A stretch of 64,000 nt of DNA. Source: Arthrobacter livingstonensis (lineage in GTDB: Bacteria > Actinomycetota > Actinomycetes > Actinomycetales > Micrococcaceae). Of the stretch, positions 25,313 through 34,020 are shown piece after piece; position 1 is the stretch's first letter; every line of letters begins with the position of its first letter. The translations under genes and the position numbers were made by a program. The notes beneath the pieces are model-generated. The model did no database searches and was not told where the DNA came from. It saw only the letters and a list, made by a program, of their open reading frames with translations. The stretch spans positions 1-64,000 of the forward strand of contig NZ_QJVD01000015.1 of assembly GCF_003219815.1 (NCBI RefSeq). The letters run 5' to 3'.

Positions 25313-28016
25313 GACGAAGCTGATCGTCCCGAGGCGGCGGCGCTCCCTGGTGGCGCGCCCGAGACTGCGCGAACGCCTGGACCGCGCCGGCGAAACGGCC
25401 CTGACGCTCGTTTCGGCTCCGGCAGGATTTGGCAAGACGACGGTGCTCACGGAGTGGCTTGCCAGCCGTCCCGAACACGAACGGCCCGCCGCGTGGCTCT
25501 CGCTTGACCCGCGCGACAACGATCCAGTCGTGTTCTGGACGTACCTGATCACCGCGCTGGGGCGGGCAGCACCCGGCATCGGCGCGACGGCACTGCCGCT
25601 GCTTCAGCCGCCGGCGCCGCCCATCGAGTCCTTGCTTTCCCTGCTGCTCAACGACGTGGCGTCCAGCACGGACGAGTTGGTGCTGGTGCTCGACGACTAC
25701 CACGTCATCCACTCCCAGTCCGTGCAGGAAGGGATGGACTTCCTGGTCCAAAACCTGCCGCCGCAATTCCACGTGGTGGTGGCCGGCCGTGCAGACCCCG
25801 CGCTGCCGCTCGCGCGCCTGCGCGGGCGCGGCGCCCTGGTGGAGGTCCGCGCGGCAGACCTCCGTTTCACCCCCGGGGAAACTGCGGAGTATCTCAACGA
25901 AGTCATGGGCCTGACACTGGCCGCCGCCGACATTGCAGCATTGGATGGGCGGACGGAGGGCTGGATCGCCGCACTTCAGCTGGCGGCGCTGTCCCTCCAG
26001 GGGCGGGAGGACGCGGCGGGGTTCATCGCCGGTTTCACCGGGGACGACCGCTACGTCGTCGACTATCTCGCCGAAGAGGTGCTGCGCGGCCTGCCCGGGG
26101 ACGTCCGGGACTTTTTGCTGCAGACCTCCATCCTCGAGCGGTTGGGCGGCCCCCTGTGCGACGCCGTCACCGGCCAGGCCGGGGGCCAGGCCACGCTCGA
26201 CGCACTGGAACGAGGCAATCTGTTCCTGACACCTCTGGATGCCCACCGCACCTGGTACCGCTACCACCAGCTCTTTGCCGACGTTTTGCGGGCACGCCTG
26301 CTCGATGAACACCGTGACCAGCTTCCCCAGCTGCACGGGAGGGCCAGCATTTGGTGGGAGCAGAACGGCGAAGCCGCCCCGGCAATCCTCCATGCCCTGG
26401 CAGCGGAGGATTTCGAACGGGCGGCCGATCTAATGGAACGCGCGGTGCCGGCCATGCGCCGGAGCAGAAGCGAGTCCTCCCTGCTGTCCTGGCTCAAGCT
26501 GCTCCCGGAGGAATTGTTCGGTACCCGTCCCGTCCTCAGCGTCAGCATGGCCGGGGCATTGCTCGCTGCCGGCGAGACCACCGGTGTCGAGGAACGGCTG
26601 CTGGACGCCGAGCGGTGGCTGGGCCCGGCGGCAGGAGGCAGCAAGGGACGTCCGCCGGCTCCGGCCATGGTGGTGGTGGATGAGGAGGAATTCCACCGCC
26701 TCCCGGCAGCCATTGACCTCTACCGCGCCGCCCTGGCCCTGACGCGGGGCAACCTGACCGGCGCGGCACGGCACGCAAGCCGGGCCCTCGACGCATCGCC
26801 CCTGGACGACCACCTTGGCCGGGCCGCAGCATCGGGCCTGTTGGGCCTCGCGGCCTGGACCGGCGGCGACTTGGAATCCGGCATCCGGGGTTACCAGACG
26901 TGCGTGGCAGGTCTGCAGCGGGCAGGCCACATTGCGGACACCTTCGGGTGCACGGTCGCGCTGACCGACCTCAGCCTGGCACAAGGCCGCCTCAGCGATG
27001 CCATGCGCACCTGCCGGCAGGCGATGGAGGACGCGTCGGGGCCGGACGGCTTGGTCCTGCGGGGAACGGCGGACCTGCACGTTGCCATGAGCGGAATCCA
27101 CCTTGAGCGCAACGACATCCCGGCAGCCACAGCGGAACTGCAGCGGAGCCGGGAGCTGGGCGAGCACCTGGGCCTGCCGCAGAACCCGTACCGCTGGCAG
27201 GTGGCAATGGCCGGAATCAGGGCTGCCGAGGGTGATCCGCGCGGCGCCCTTGAACTGCTCGATGAAGCCGGCCGGGTGTACATCAGCGACTTCTTCCCGC
27301 AGGTGCGGCCGATCCCTGCCCTGAGGGCGCGGGTCCTGGCCGGCCAGGGCCTGCTGGGCGAGGCGTTTGGCTGGGTTCGCGAGGTCGGCATCACGGCCGA
27401 TGACGAGCCGAGCTACCTGCGCGAATTCGAGCACATCACCTTGGCCAGGCTGCTCCTTGCCCGCCATGCCACGGAAGGGACGCCCGGTGCCCTGGACGAT
27501 GCAGCTGCGCTTCTCGAACGACTCCTGGCGGCAGCGGACGCAGGGCGGAGGACGGGAAGCACCATGGAAATCCTGGTGCTGCGCTCGCTGGCGCAGCGGG
27601 CAGGCGGCGACATCCCGGCAGCGCTCGCTTCCCTGCAGCGGGCGCTGGCGCTGGCCGAGCCGGAGGGTTACGTCCGCCTCTTCGCCAACGAGGGAGCCCC
27701 CATGGCATCCCTGCTGGGCACGGCAGCCAAGCAAGGTATGACCCCGGCCTACGCCCGCCGGCTCCGGGCCGCCGCGGGCGCCCTCATGGCTCCGGCTCAA
27801 ACCGGCCTGATTGAGCCATTGAGCGAACGGGAGCTGGACGTGCTCCGGCTGCTGGCAACGGACCTGGACGGCCCGAACATTGCCCGTGAGCTCATGGTGT
27901 CCCTGAACACCGTGCGCACGCACACCAGCCACATCTATGCCAAGCTCGGCGTCAACAGCCGGCAGGCCGCGCTCCGGCGCGCCGGCGAACTGAATCTGCT
28001 CTCACGCAAGGGATAG
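25293..28016 (+). CDS. MalT-like LuxR-family (LAL) transcriptional activator
   Basis: This is a large ATP-binding STAND-class regulator of 907 residues. Walker A PAGFGKTT is at about residues 43-50, the Walker B-like LVLVLDDYHVIHS near 130, a winged-helix/TPR-like central region of about 500 residues follows, and the C-terminal LuxR helix-turn-helix ends the protein (LSERELDVLRLLATDLDGPN, LMVSLNTVRTHTSHIYAKLG). These activators bind ATP and an inducer, oligomerise and bind DNA. GTG 25293 was chosen because AAAGGA lies eight bases upstream and the alignable N-terminus (LLETKLIVPRRRRSLVARPR) starts there; it overlaps the tetR gene by 20 bases. The target is unknown. Confidence 0.92.
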   Translation: MAAPLLETKLIVPRRRRSLVARPRLRERLDRAGETALTLVSAPAGFGKTTVLTEWLASRPEHERPAAWLSLDPRDNDPVVFWTYLITALGRAAPGIGATALPLLQPPAPPIESLLSLLLNDVASSTDELVLVLDDYHVIHSQSVQEGMDFLVQNLPPQFHVVVAGRADPALPLARLRGRGALVEVRAADLRFTPGETAEYLNEVMGLTLAAADIAALDGRTEGWIAALQLAALSLQGREDAAGFIAGFTGDDRYVVDYLAEEVLRGLPGDVRDFLLQTSILERLGGPLCDAVTGQAGGQATLDALERGNLFLTPLDAHRTWYRYHQLFADVLRARLLDEHRDQLPQLHGRASIWWEQNGEAAPAILHALAAEDFERAADLMERAVPAMRRSRSESSLLSWLKLLPEELFGTRPVLSVSMAGALLAAGETTGVEERLLDAERWLGPAAGGSKGRPPAPAMVVVDEEEFHRLPAAIDLYRAALALTRGNLTGAARHASRALDASPLDDHLGRAAASGLLGLAAWTGGDLESGIRGYQTCVAGLQRAGHIADTFGCTVALTDLSLAQGRLSDAMRTCRQAMEDASGPDGLVLRGTADLHVAMSGIHLERNDIPAATAELQRSRELGEHLGLPQNPYRWQVAMAGIRAAEGDPRGALELLDEAGRVYISDFFPQVRPIPALRARVLAGQGLLGEAFGWVREVGITADDEPSYLREFEHITLARLLLARHATEGTPGALDDAAALLERLLAAADAGRRTGSTMEILVLRSLAQRAGGDIPAALASLQRALALAEPEGYVRLFANEGAPMASLLGTAAKQGMTPAYARRLRAAAGALMAPAQTGLIEPLSERELDVLRLLATDLDGPNIARELMVSLNTVRTHTSHIYAKLGVNSRQAALRRAGELNLLSRKG

Positions 28017-28084
28017 CGCAAGTCCCGGCAGGCCGCCGTCGCACTCGAAAGCGGTGAACGGAGCGCAGCAGAACCACCACGTCA

Positions 28085-28102
28085 ATCACCATAAATGGTG
28101 AT
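28085..28102. promoter_or_regulatory. Perfect 18-bp palindrome
   Basis: ATCACCATAAATGGTGAT has perfect eight-base arms around AA. It lies 69 bases after the MalT-like gene and 98 bases before the next gene. It has no T run, so an operator is more likely than a terminator. Confidence 0.5.
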
Positions 28103-28199
28103 GCCCGCTCATCATCACTGCTCCTACATTTGGATCACATCAGGGAATGCCAACCACCTTGGCACCGATCCAGCCGCCCGCCACGGCGAAAGGAGCATC

Positions 28200-28520
28200 A
28201 TGGGCAAGCCGAAACCAGCCGCCCGCCACGACGCCGGATGGTACGAAATTCGCCTTCAGGGCCACCTTGATCCCCGCTGGTCAGCCTGGTTTGACGGCCT
28301 GACGCTCACCAACAACAGCGACGGCACCACGGCGATCCGCGGCCGCGTTGCCGACCAGGCCGCCCTTCACGGACTGCTGCAAAAAGTGCGCGACGCCGGG
28401 CTGCCGCTCGTCTCGCTCACCCCGGTCAAGCCGGTCAAGCCGGTCAAGCCGGTCAAGCCGGTCAAGCCGGTCAAGCCGGTCAACCCCGACCATCCACCGG
28501 CACCCGCCACCACACCCTGA
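28200..28520 (+). CDS. Small protein ending in a (PVK)n tandem repeat
   Basis: The 106-residue protein has a globular N-terminal part of about 70 residues (GWYEIRLQGHLDPRWSAWFD, GTTAIRGRVADQAALHGLLQ and KVRDAGLPLVSL) that resembles proteins often annotated only as hypothetical and linked to LuxR or DUF4386 neighbours. It ends in seven near-identical Pro-Val-Lys units and a Pro-rich tail. AAGGAG lies five bases before the ATG. The repeat is encoded by nine-base units and should vary in number between strains. Confidence 0.75.
   Translation: MGKPKPAARHDAGWYEIRLQGHLDPRWSAWFDGLTLTNNSDGTTAIRGRVADQAALHGLLQKVRDAGLPLVSLTPVKPVKPVKPVKPVKPVKPVNPDHPPAPATTP
28422..28484 (+). repeat. Seven-copy 9-bp tandem repeat (VNTR) inside a gene
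   Basis: CCGGTCAAG is repeated six times without change, then once as CCGGTCAAC. The unit is a multiple of three, so copy changes would keep the frame and alter the number of Pro-Val-Lys triplets. Confidence 0.9.
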
Positions 28521-28586
28521 CCGGCGCCACCCAACCTTGCAGTATCCAATTCTTGCAGTGCTCAATCCAATGAGGAGACAACCATC

Positions 28587-29327
28587 ATGACCATCACCGA
28601 CCACACCACGGCAACAGGACGCGCCCCGATGAGCTCAAGCAGGAAGACCTCGCTGGTCGCCGGCGCGCTCTACCTGCTCACCTTCGTTTCCATCCCCACC
28701 CTCGCCCTCTACCGCCCGGTGGCAGAGACGAATTTCATCACCGGCGCCGGCCCGGATGCGCCCATCATCATTGGCGGCATCCTGGAGATCATCGTCGCCC
28801 TGGCCGGCATCGGCACCGCCGTGGCGCTCTTCCCGGTGATCAAGCGGCAGAATGAGGGGCTCGCACTGGGCGTTGTCGCAGCGCGGGTCTTCGAAGCGGC
28901 AGCCATGTTTGCGGGCGTCGTCTGCCTGCTGGCCCTGGTGACCCTGCGCCAGGCCGGCGGCGGGGCAGGCTCTTTGGCCACCGGCCAGGCACTGGTGTCG
29001 ATGCACAACTGGTTCTTCATGGCCCAAAACCTGATGCCGGCGGCCAACGCCCTCATGCTGGGCACACTGATGTACAAGTCCCGCCTGGTGCCGCGCGCCC
29101 TTCCCATCATGGGATTCATCGGAGCGCCGCTGCTTATCGTCTCCACCTTCGCCACGATTCTCGGCGTCAACGACCAGATCTCCGCCTGGTCCGGACTCTC
29201 CGCGCTGCCGGTCGCGGCGTGGGAGTTCTCACTCGGCGCCTGGCTGGCATTCAAGGGATTCAAGCCCTCACCCATCACCGCCGAGATGGATTCCGCTCGG
29301 GGCGCAGGGCGCGGCGCATCAGCCTAA
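28587..29327 (+). CDS. DUF4386 family membrane protein
   Basis: The 246-residue protein has about six transmembrane helices and DUF4386 hallmarks: SLVAGALYLLTFVSIPTLAL near the N-terminus, FPVIKRQNEGLALGVVAARV followed by FEAA, and LVPRALPIMGFIGAPLLIVS. Function is unknown; members occur widely in soil actinobacteria. GAGGAG precedes the ATG. It follows the PVK-repeat gene by 66 bases and probably shares its promoter. A strong terminator follows. Confidence 0.85.
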   Translation: MTITDHTTATGRAPMSSSRKTSLVAGALYLLTFVSIPTLALYRPVAETNFITGAGPDAPIIIGGILEIIVALAGIGTAVALFPVIKRQNEGLALGVVAARVFEAAAMFAGVVCLLALVTLRQAGGGAGSLATGQALVSMHNWFFMAQNLMPAANALMLGTLMYKSRLVPRALPIMGFIGAPLLIVSTFATILGVNDQISAWSGLSALPVAAWEFSLGAWLAFKGFKPSPITAEMDSARGAGRGASA

Positions 29328-29340
29328 CCAGCCACCTGGA

Positions 29341-29373
29341 AACGGCCGGACCCATGGCGGGTCCGGTCGTTTT
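29341..29373 (+). terminator. Rho-independent terminator
   Basis: A 13-pair stem (AACGGCCGGACCC with GGGTCCGGTCGTT, one G-T pair) around a five-base loop is followed by TTT. It lies 13 bases after the DUF4386 stop codon. Confidence 0.8.
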
Positions 29374-29499
29374 CCGTTGCAGGCCAGCCGCGCCTTTGAA
29401 CATAATTCCGAAGGGCGGGCCCGCAGCCAGGCACGCATTCAGCCGCCTGCCCCGGCTTCCGCACACCTCCACGCCGCTGCGGCGTCCGCACACGTCCGC

Positions 29500-29706
29500 G
29501 CAGCTGACAATGTCGGAGGCCGCCAGGTCCACCAGTTTTTGCGTTCCCGTTCGGGCGCACACGATCCAAACCATCCCCACGGACGGCAGGGTGCGGCTCA
29601 CCCTTCCTTTTTACGCCAGCCTGCCGTCCCGCCAGGGTTCGATTTCGGCACCGGCCGACAGCCCGACGGACCGGCGGTCGAGGGGTGTTGCCTGTGTTTC
29701 AGTCAT
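29500..29706 (-). pseudogene. Small gene interrupted by an in-frame TAA
   Basis: An ATG at 29706 with AAGGAG seven bases upstream opens a frame that reads MTETQATPLDRRSVGLSAGA then EIEPWRDGRLA, meets TAA at 29611-29613, and continues in the same frame as KGRVSRTLPSVGMVWIVCAR then TGTQKLVDLAASDIV. The downstream part is clearly coding-like and belongs with the first part. One base change (TAC to TAA) would explain the stop. Beyond residue 69 the frame stays open to 29275 but looks degenerate. The family is not recognised. Confidence 0.55.
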
Positions 29707-30119
29707 GTCCCGCTCCTTCCCTTCAGCTGCCCCTCGTCTTCCATTGTGCTGCGCTGCCGTGCTGTCCGGAAAGGGGAAAGATGGACCTGCCGACCCCCAT
29801 GAAGCGCCGGGAGGGGAACGCGGCGACAGGTAATCAGGCCCGCGGTCCGGCACCTGCCGCCTCCGGGCCGCGGCGCGTCAGGCCGGTGGAGGATGAGCGT
29901 GTTCCTGCCGTGAAACCGGGCAACACTTAACGCGACCGTACCGGGATACAGTTGCGGGCGGCGTAGTAACGAGCCATTTCAAGCACGGCGGCGGGCTGGC
30001 CGCGTGGTGCGATTCCGCACCCCCCGCCATGCCGGCATCGTAAGTCAGCGGAGCGTCAAGCCATCGGCCCGGCCGAAACGACGCAGGCAATACAAGCCGT
30101 TGCCCGCCGCCCGCCAGCT
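29707..30119. other. Intergenic stretch with no recognisable feature
   Basis: Frames here are short and Arg/Pro-rich, without domains or ribosome sites. I see no RNA gene or repeat family. Confidence 0.5.
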
Positions 30120-30138
30120 ATTCTTATTCAATGAGAAT
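30120..30138. promoter_or_regulatory. 19-bp palindrome upstream of pobA, putative operator
   Basis: ATTCTTATTCAATGAGAAT has nine-base arms with one mismatch around a central C. It ends 78 bases before the pobA ATG and is AT-rich against a GC-rich background. Confidence 0.5.
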
Positions 30139-30216
30139 TACCGGGCTTATGTGGTGGTCTAGCACACACACTTGTTCCAGGCACCCCACACCTCCGCCCG
30201 AAGGAACCTGATCCCC

Positions 30217-31413
30217 ATGACTGCGCAGCGCACCATCCTCAAGACCAAGGTTGGCATTGTCGGCGGCGGTCCCGCCGGCCTGATGCTCTCGCACCTGCTT
30301 GCCAAGAACGGCATCGAGAACATCGTCGTTGAGGCGCGCGACCACGAGACGATCCACAACACCCACCGCGCCGGCATCCTTGAGGCCCAGGCCGTGAAAA
30401 TGCTCGTCGAATCGGGCGTTGGGGGCCGCGTGCTGTCCGATGGATACGAGCACAGCGGCATCGACCTGCGCTTCAATGGCGAGTCCCACCCGCTGGATTT
30501 CACCGGTCTTGTGGGCGCCACGGTGACCCTGTATGCGCAAAACGAGGTCTTTGTCGACCTCGCTGCCGCCCGGAAGCGCGACGGCGGCGACGTGCGTTTC
30601 TCCTCCGAGGTCACCGCGCTCATGGACCTGGAAACCGAGACCCCTAAGTTCCGTTTCACCGACGCCGCAGGCACCGAGTTAGAGGTGCATTGCGACATCC
30701 TGGTCGGTGCCGACGGGTCCCGCTCTTTCTGCCGCCGGCAGATTCCGGACACCAACCGCCAGGACTTCAAGATCGAGTACCCCTTTGCCTGGTTCGGCAT
30801 CCTCGCCAAAGCACCAAAGTCGGCCCGGGAACTCATCTACGCAAACTCCCCGCACGGTTTTGCGTTGATTTCCCAACGCAGCGAGACCGTGCAGCGCATG
30901 TACTTCCAGTGCGACCCCAACGAAAATGTGGACGACTGGTCCGAAGACCGGATCTGGAGCGAGCTGCAGCGCCGCGTCGACGGACCGGACGGATTTACGC
31001 TCAAAACCGGAAACATTTTTGACAAGACAGTGCTGAAGTTCCGCTCGTTCGTGCGCGAACCGCTCTCCCACGGCCGCCTGTTCCTGATCGGCGACGCCGG
31101 GCACACAGTCCCGCCCACAGGCGCCAAGGGCCTGAATCTGGCCTTCGCCGACGTCTTGGTACTCTTCGAGGCGCTTGACTCTTTCTACGCCACCAAGAAC
31201 GACGCCCTGCTGCGCGGCTACTCCGACAAGGCGCTCAGACGCGTATGGAAGGCGCAGAACTTCTCCTACTGGATGACTTCCATGCTGCACACGCCGGTGA
31301 ACGCCGACCCCTTCATGGCCCGCCGTGCGCTCGGCGAACTCGACACCGTTGCCTCCTCCCGGTACGGACAGCAGTACCTGGCCGAGTCCTACACCGGCTG
31401 GCCGCATTCCTAA
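30217..31413 (+). CDS. pobA: 4-Hydroxybenzoate 3-monooxygenase
   Basis: This class A flavoprotein converts 4-hydroxybenzoate to protocatechuate with NAD(P)H and oxygen, feeding the beta-ketoadipate pathway. The 398-residue protein has GIVGGGPAGLMLSHLLAKNG at residues 13-32, the substrate and family motif HNTHRAGILEAQAV, DILVGADGSRSFCR near 160, and the FAD motif LIGDAGHTVPPTGAKGLNLA near 285; the wording matches PobA closely. ATG 30217 was chosen because it starts the conserved N-terminus and AAGGA lies upstream. The next frame, possibly a protocatechuate-pathway gene, is cut off. Confidence 0.93.
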   Translation: MTAQRTILKTKVGIVGGGPAGLMLSHLLAKNGIENIVVEARDHETIHNTHRAGILEAQAVKMLVESGVGGRVLSDGYEHSGIDLRFNGESHPLDFTGLVGATVTLYAQNEVFVDLAAARKRDGGDVRFSSEVTALMDLETETPKFRFTDAAGTELEVHCDILVGADGSRSFCRRQIPDTNRQDFKIEYPFAWFGILAKAPKSARELIYANSPHGFALISQRSETVQRMYFQCDPNENVDDWSEDRIWSELQRRVDGPDGFTLKTGNIFDKTVLKFRSFVREPLSHGRLFLIGDAGHTVPPTGAKGLNLAFADVLVLFEALDSFYATKNDALLRGYSDKALRRVWKAQNFSYWMTSMLHTPVNADPFMARRALGELDTVASSRYGQQYLAESYTGWPHS

Positions 31414-31459
31414 GCCGCCTCAGGGATTTCCCTTGACATCCCACCAAAAGGAGCTCGCA

Positions 31460-31561
31460 GTGAGCAGCGAAACCAAACCGGACAAGACATTCAACGATTC
31501 CCACGTGGTGGATCCGGCAGCCAGGGTCCCTGCGTTTCGACCGCCCGCGGGGATTACCCCT
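31460..31561 (+). pseudogene. Truncated 5' end of a gene after pobA
   Basis: AAAGGAG stands seven bases before GTG 31460, opening a frame that reads VSSETKPDKTFNDSHVVDPA then ARVPAFRPPAG. After about 33 residues the sequence runs into the 3' end of the opposite-strand BCCT gene and becomes shadow sequence. The good ribosome site and the position 46 bases after pobA indicate the start of an operon gene whose body has been lost. A protocatechuate-pathway enzyme or transporter is the likely original, but the remnant is too short to name. Confidence 0.6.
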
Positions 31562-33806
31562 CGGTGCGCTCGACGTCGTCGTCCGTTTCGGGCACCTTCG
31601 GCAGGGATTCCGTCGGCGGCACATGGGGCGTGATCATCGAGGCGTAGTCATGGTCGCTGGAGTACTTGAGGAATGAAAGATGCGCCTCGTACCGGTCCAG
31701 GACGTCGTTGATGACCTGCTGCTGGCTCAGTCCCATGAGGTCGTAGCCCTCCGTGCCGGTCTGCGTGAAGACCTCCAGGCGGTAGTACACGTCAATCTCC
31801 CGGGACATGCTGCGGCCGCCAAACATGGGCACCGGCGCCTCCACCGCGGCCACCTGGTACTGGAAATTGCGGTGGTCCTCCATGTTGACCACGAGCGTGT
31901 GCTCATCAATGCCCGTCTCGGCGTTGGGCGCGGTGGTGAGCCCGGCGTTGTAGCCCAGCTCGTTGAACTCGTTGGCCACGTCCTGGAGCGCCGGCTGCAC
32001 AATTCGCTCGACGAACTGCGCCACGGCATTGTTTGACGGATAGGAGCGAATGCGCGCCAGCCGCTGGCGCCAGGTCTTCTCCGGGGTCTGGCCGCCGTGC
32101 ATGGCAACCGAGCGCCTGCGCATCACCTGCCCCTCACGCTCCGCCCGTTCCATTCGCAGCACCTTCGAGAAGGAAGCCATGACGAGGTAGGCGATGATCG
32201 TCACCGGAAGGGCGAAAATGAGCGTCGCGTACTCCATTGTCGTCACCCCGCCGGCCACGAGCATCGCCACCGTGAGGACCGCGGTGACCAAGGCCCAGAA
32301 GATGCGCAGCCACTTCGCCCCGTCCACTGACGGGTCCGGGATTGAGGAGGAGAAGTTGGACATCACCATCGCCCCCGAGTTGGCGCTGGTGAGGTAGAAC
32401 AGCAGGCCGGACAGCGTGGCCAGCCCAATGAGGAAGGGCGCACCGGGGAACATTTCCAGGAGCGAATACCAGCCGTGTTCGGGGCTCTTGATGGCCTCCT
32501 CGGCAAAGGCCCTGTTGCCGTTCAGGACCTCGCGGAGGGCGCTGTTGCCGAAGATCGAGACGATGAAGAAGTCGCAGAGCACCGGTGCCGTGATGGCCGC
32601 GATGACGAACTCGCGCAGCGTCCGGCCCCGGGAGATGCGCGCCAGGAAGAGCCCCACGAACGGCCCCCACGCCAGCCAAAACGCCCAGAAGAACAGTGTC
32701 CAGCCGGCCATCCATTCTGCGCCGCCGGATTCATAGGCGAAGGTCTGCAGGGTCCGTTCGGGGAACGTAACGATGAAACGGCCGATGTTCTCCACCATGG
32801 CATTGAGCAAAAAGGACGTGTTTCCGGTGACGAGGATGTAGAGCATCATGGCCCCGGCGGCCCAGAGGTTGAGCTCGGAGATCAACCGGATGCCCTTGTC
32901 CACGCCGGAGGTGCAGGCCGCCACGGTCATGATCACGTCGACCGCCACGAGGGAGATCTGCAGTGCCAGCCCTTCCTGGAGGCCGAAGAGCCAGGCGATG
33001 CCGACGTTGAGCAAGATGACGCCGATCCCCATCGAGGTTGCCACGCCGAAAACGGTGCCGACGAGCGCAAAGATGTCGATCACGTCGCCGGTGGCCCCGC
33101 GCACCCGCTTGCCCAGCAGCGGGTACAGTGCGGCCCTGATGGACAGCGGCATGCCCCAGCGGTACGCGAAATACCCCATGGCCATGCCAAGGAGCGCATA
33201 GATGGACCAACCGGCAATGCCGTAGTGGAACATGGTCCAGACAACCGCGTCCTGGGCGGCTGCGGCGGATTCGGGCGTGCCGGAGGGAGGTGAAACAAAC
33301 TGGGTGATTGGACCAGTCACCGAGAAGAAGAGCATGTCGATCCCCACGCCGGCGGCGAAGAGCATCGCCACCCAGGTGAAGAGGTTGTACTGGGGCCGTG
33401 AATGGTCGGGGCCCAGGCGGACACTGCCCTCCTTGGAGAGCGCCACCCACAGGACAAACACGATGACCAGGGTGATGGTGAGGACGTAGTACCAGCCGAG
33501 GTTCGTGGCGATCCACGTGACGACCGAATGCATGATGTCCCTGGCCTGGGCTGGCATGGCCATGGCCCAGACGGAGAAGGCGAGAATGATGACGGCAGAG
33601 ATGATAAAGACGCGCCAGTTGACCCGGGGGTTGCGGTCCTCAACAAGCTCGGTGGGGCCGCGGCTCAGCTCACCGCTGGAAATCGGCGGGCGGTTTTCAT
33701 CCGTCTCCGGAGGCCTGCGCCGCCCGTCCACTCCGAACCGGCTGCGCTCGACCATCGCCTTGAGGGACTCGTTCCCGGCCTGTTGTGCGTCGCCTGCGTC
33801 AGCCAA
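31554..33806 (-). CDS. BCCT family (betaine/choline/carnitine) transporter
   Basis: The 750-residue protein is a sodium- or proton-coupled secondary transporter for quaternary ammonium compatible solutes. It has twelve helices with family signatures: GVGIDMLFFSVTGPITQF in the glycine-rich helix region, and GWTLFFWAFWLAWGPFVGLF followed by LARISRGRTLREFV in the aromatic substrate-binding helix. A long C-terminal cytoplasmic extension of about 190 residues, as in BetT-type members, probably senses osmolarity. TTG 33806 was chosen for AAGGAG six bases upstream. It is convergent with, and abuts, the truncated gene after pobA. Confidence 0.9.
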   Translation of the reverse strand: MADAGDAQQAGNESLKAMVERSRFGVDGRRRPPETDENRPPISSGELSRGPTELVEDRNPRVNWRVFIISAVIILAFSVWAMAMPAQARDIMHSVVTWIATNLGWYYVLTITLVIVFVLWVALSKEGSVRLGPDHSRPQYNLFTWVAMLFAAGVGIDMLFFSVTGPITQFVSPPSGTPESAAAAQDAVVWTMFHYGIAGWSIYALLGMAMGYFAYRWGMPLSIRAALYPLLGKRVRGATGDVIDIFALVGTVFGVATSMGIGVILLNVGIAWLFGLQEGLALQISLVAVDVIMTVAACTSGVDKGIRLISELNLWAAGAMMLYILVTGNTSFLLNAMVENIGRFIVTFPERTLQTFAYESGGAEWMAGWTLFFWAFWLAWGPFVGLFLARISRGRTLREFVIAAITAPVLCDFFIVSIFGNSALREVLNGNRAFAEEAIKSPEHGWYSLLEMFPGAPFLIGLATLSGLLFYLTSANSGAMVMSNFSSSIPDPSVDGAKWLRIFWALVTAVLTVAMLVAGGVTTMEYATLIFALPVTIIAYLVMASFSKVLRMERAEREGQVMRRRSVAMHGGQTPEKTWRQRLARIRSYPSNNAVAQFVERIVQPALQDVANEFNELGYNAGLTTAPNAETGIDEHTLVVNMEDHRNFQYQVAAVEAPVPMFGGRSMSREIDVYYRLEVFTQTGTEGYDLMGLSQQQVINDVLDRYEAHLSFLKYSSDHDYASMITPHVPPTESLPKVPETDDDVERTEG

Positions 33807-33952
33807 TTGATCTCCTTCGATGCAGTACGGTGCAGGCCGCCGGCTTCGGCCCGACACATGTAACGGCAGTGATCCGGCGGAGCGGCCCACTGCGGCCTTG
33901 CAGCAAGATCATGGTAGGCCTCATTCGAAGGGGTCCGGTAGGGCCGGCACCA

Positions 33953-33979
33953 TGTCACAGATGGCGGGGCTGTCTCGTC
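33953..33979 (+). promoter_or_regulatory. Candidate ECF41-type promoter
   Basis: TGTCACA (33953-33959), a 16-base spacer and CGTC (33976-33979) match the consensus I recall for ECF41 sigma factors. It lies 41 bases upstream of the epimerase start and points into the epimerase-sigma operon, as expected for autoregulation. Confidence 0.75.
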
Positions 33980-34020
33980 TTAGCTTTATAACAGTCTCTA
34001 AAGTTAGGAAGGTGATGGTC

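Noticed and set aside
28085-28102. Palindrome after the MalT-like gene as a terminator
   Set aside because: The stem is AT-rich at the centre with no T run after it, and it lies 69 bases past the stop; an operator is the better reading.
29878-30090. Minus-strand frame of 70 codons between the nonsense-interrupted gene and pobA
   Set aside because: No ribosome site or recognisable motif, and amino acid composition typical of non-coding GC-rich DNA.
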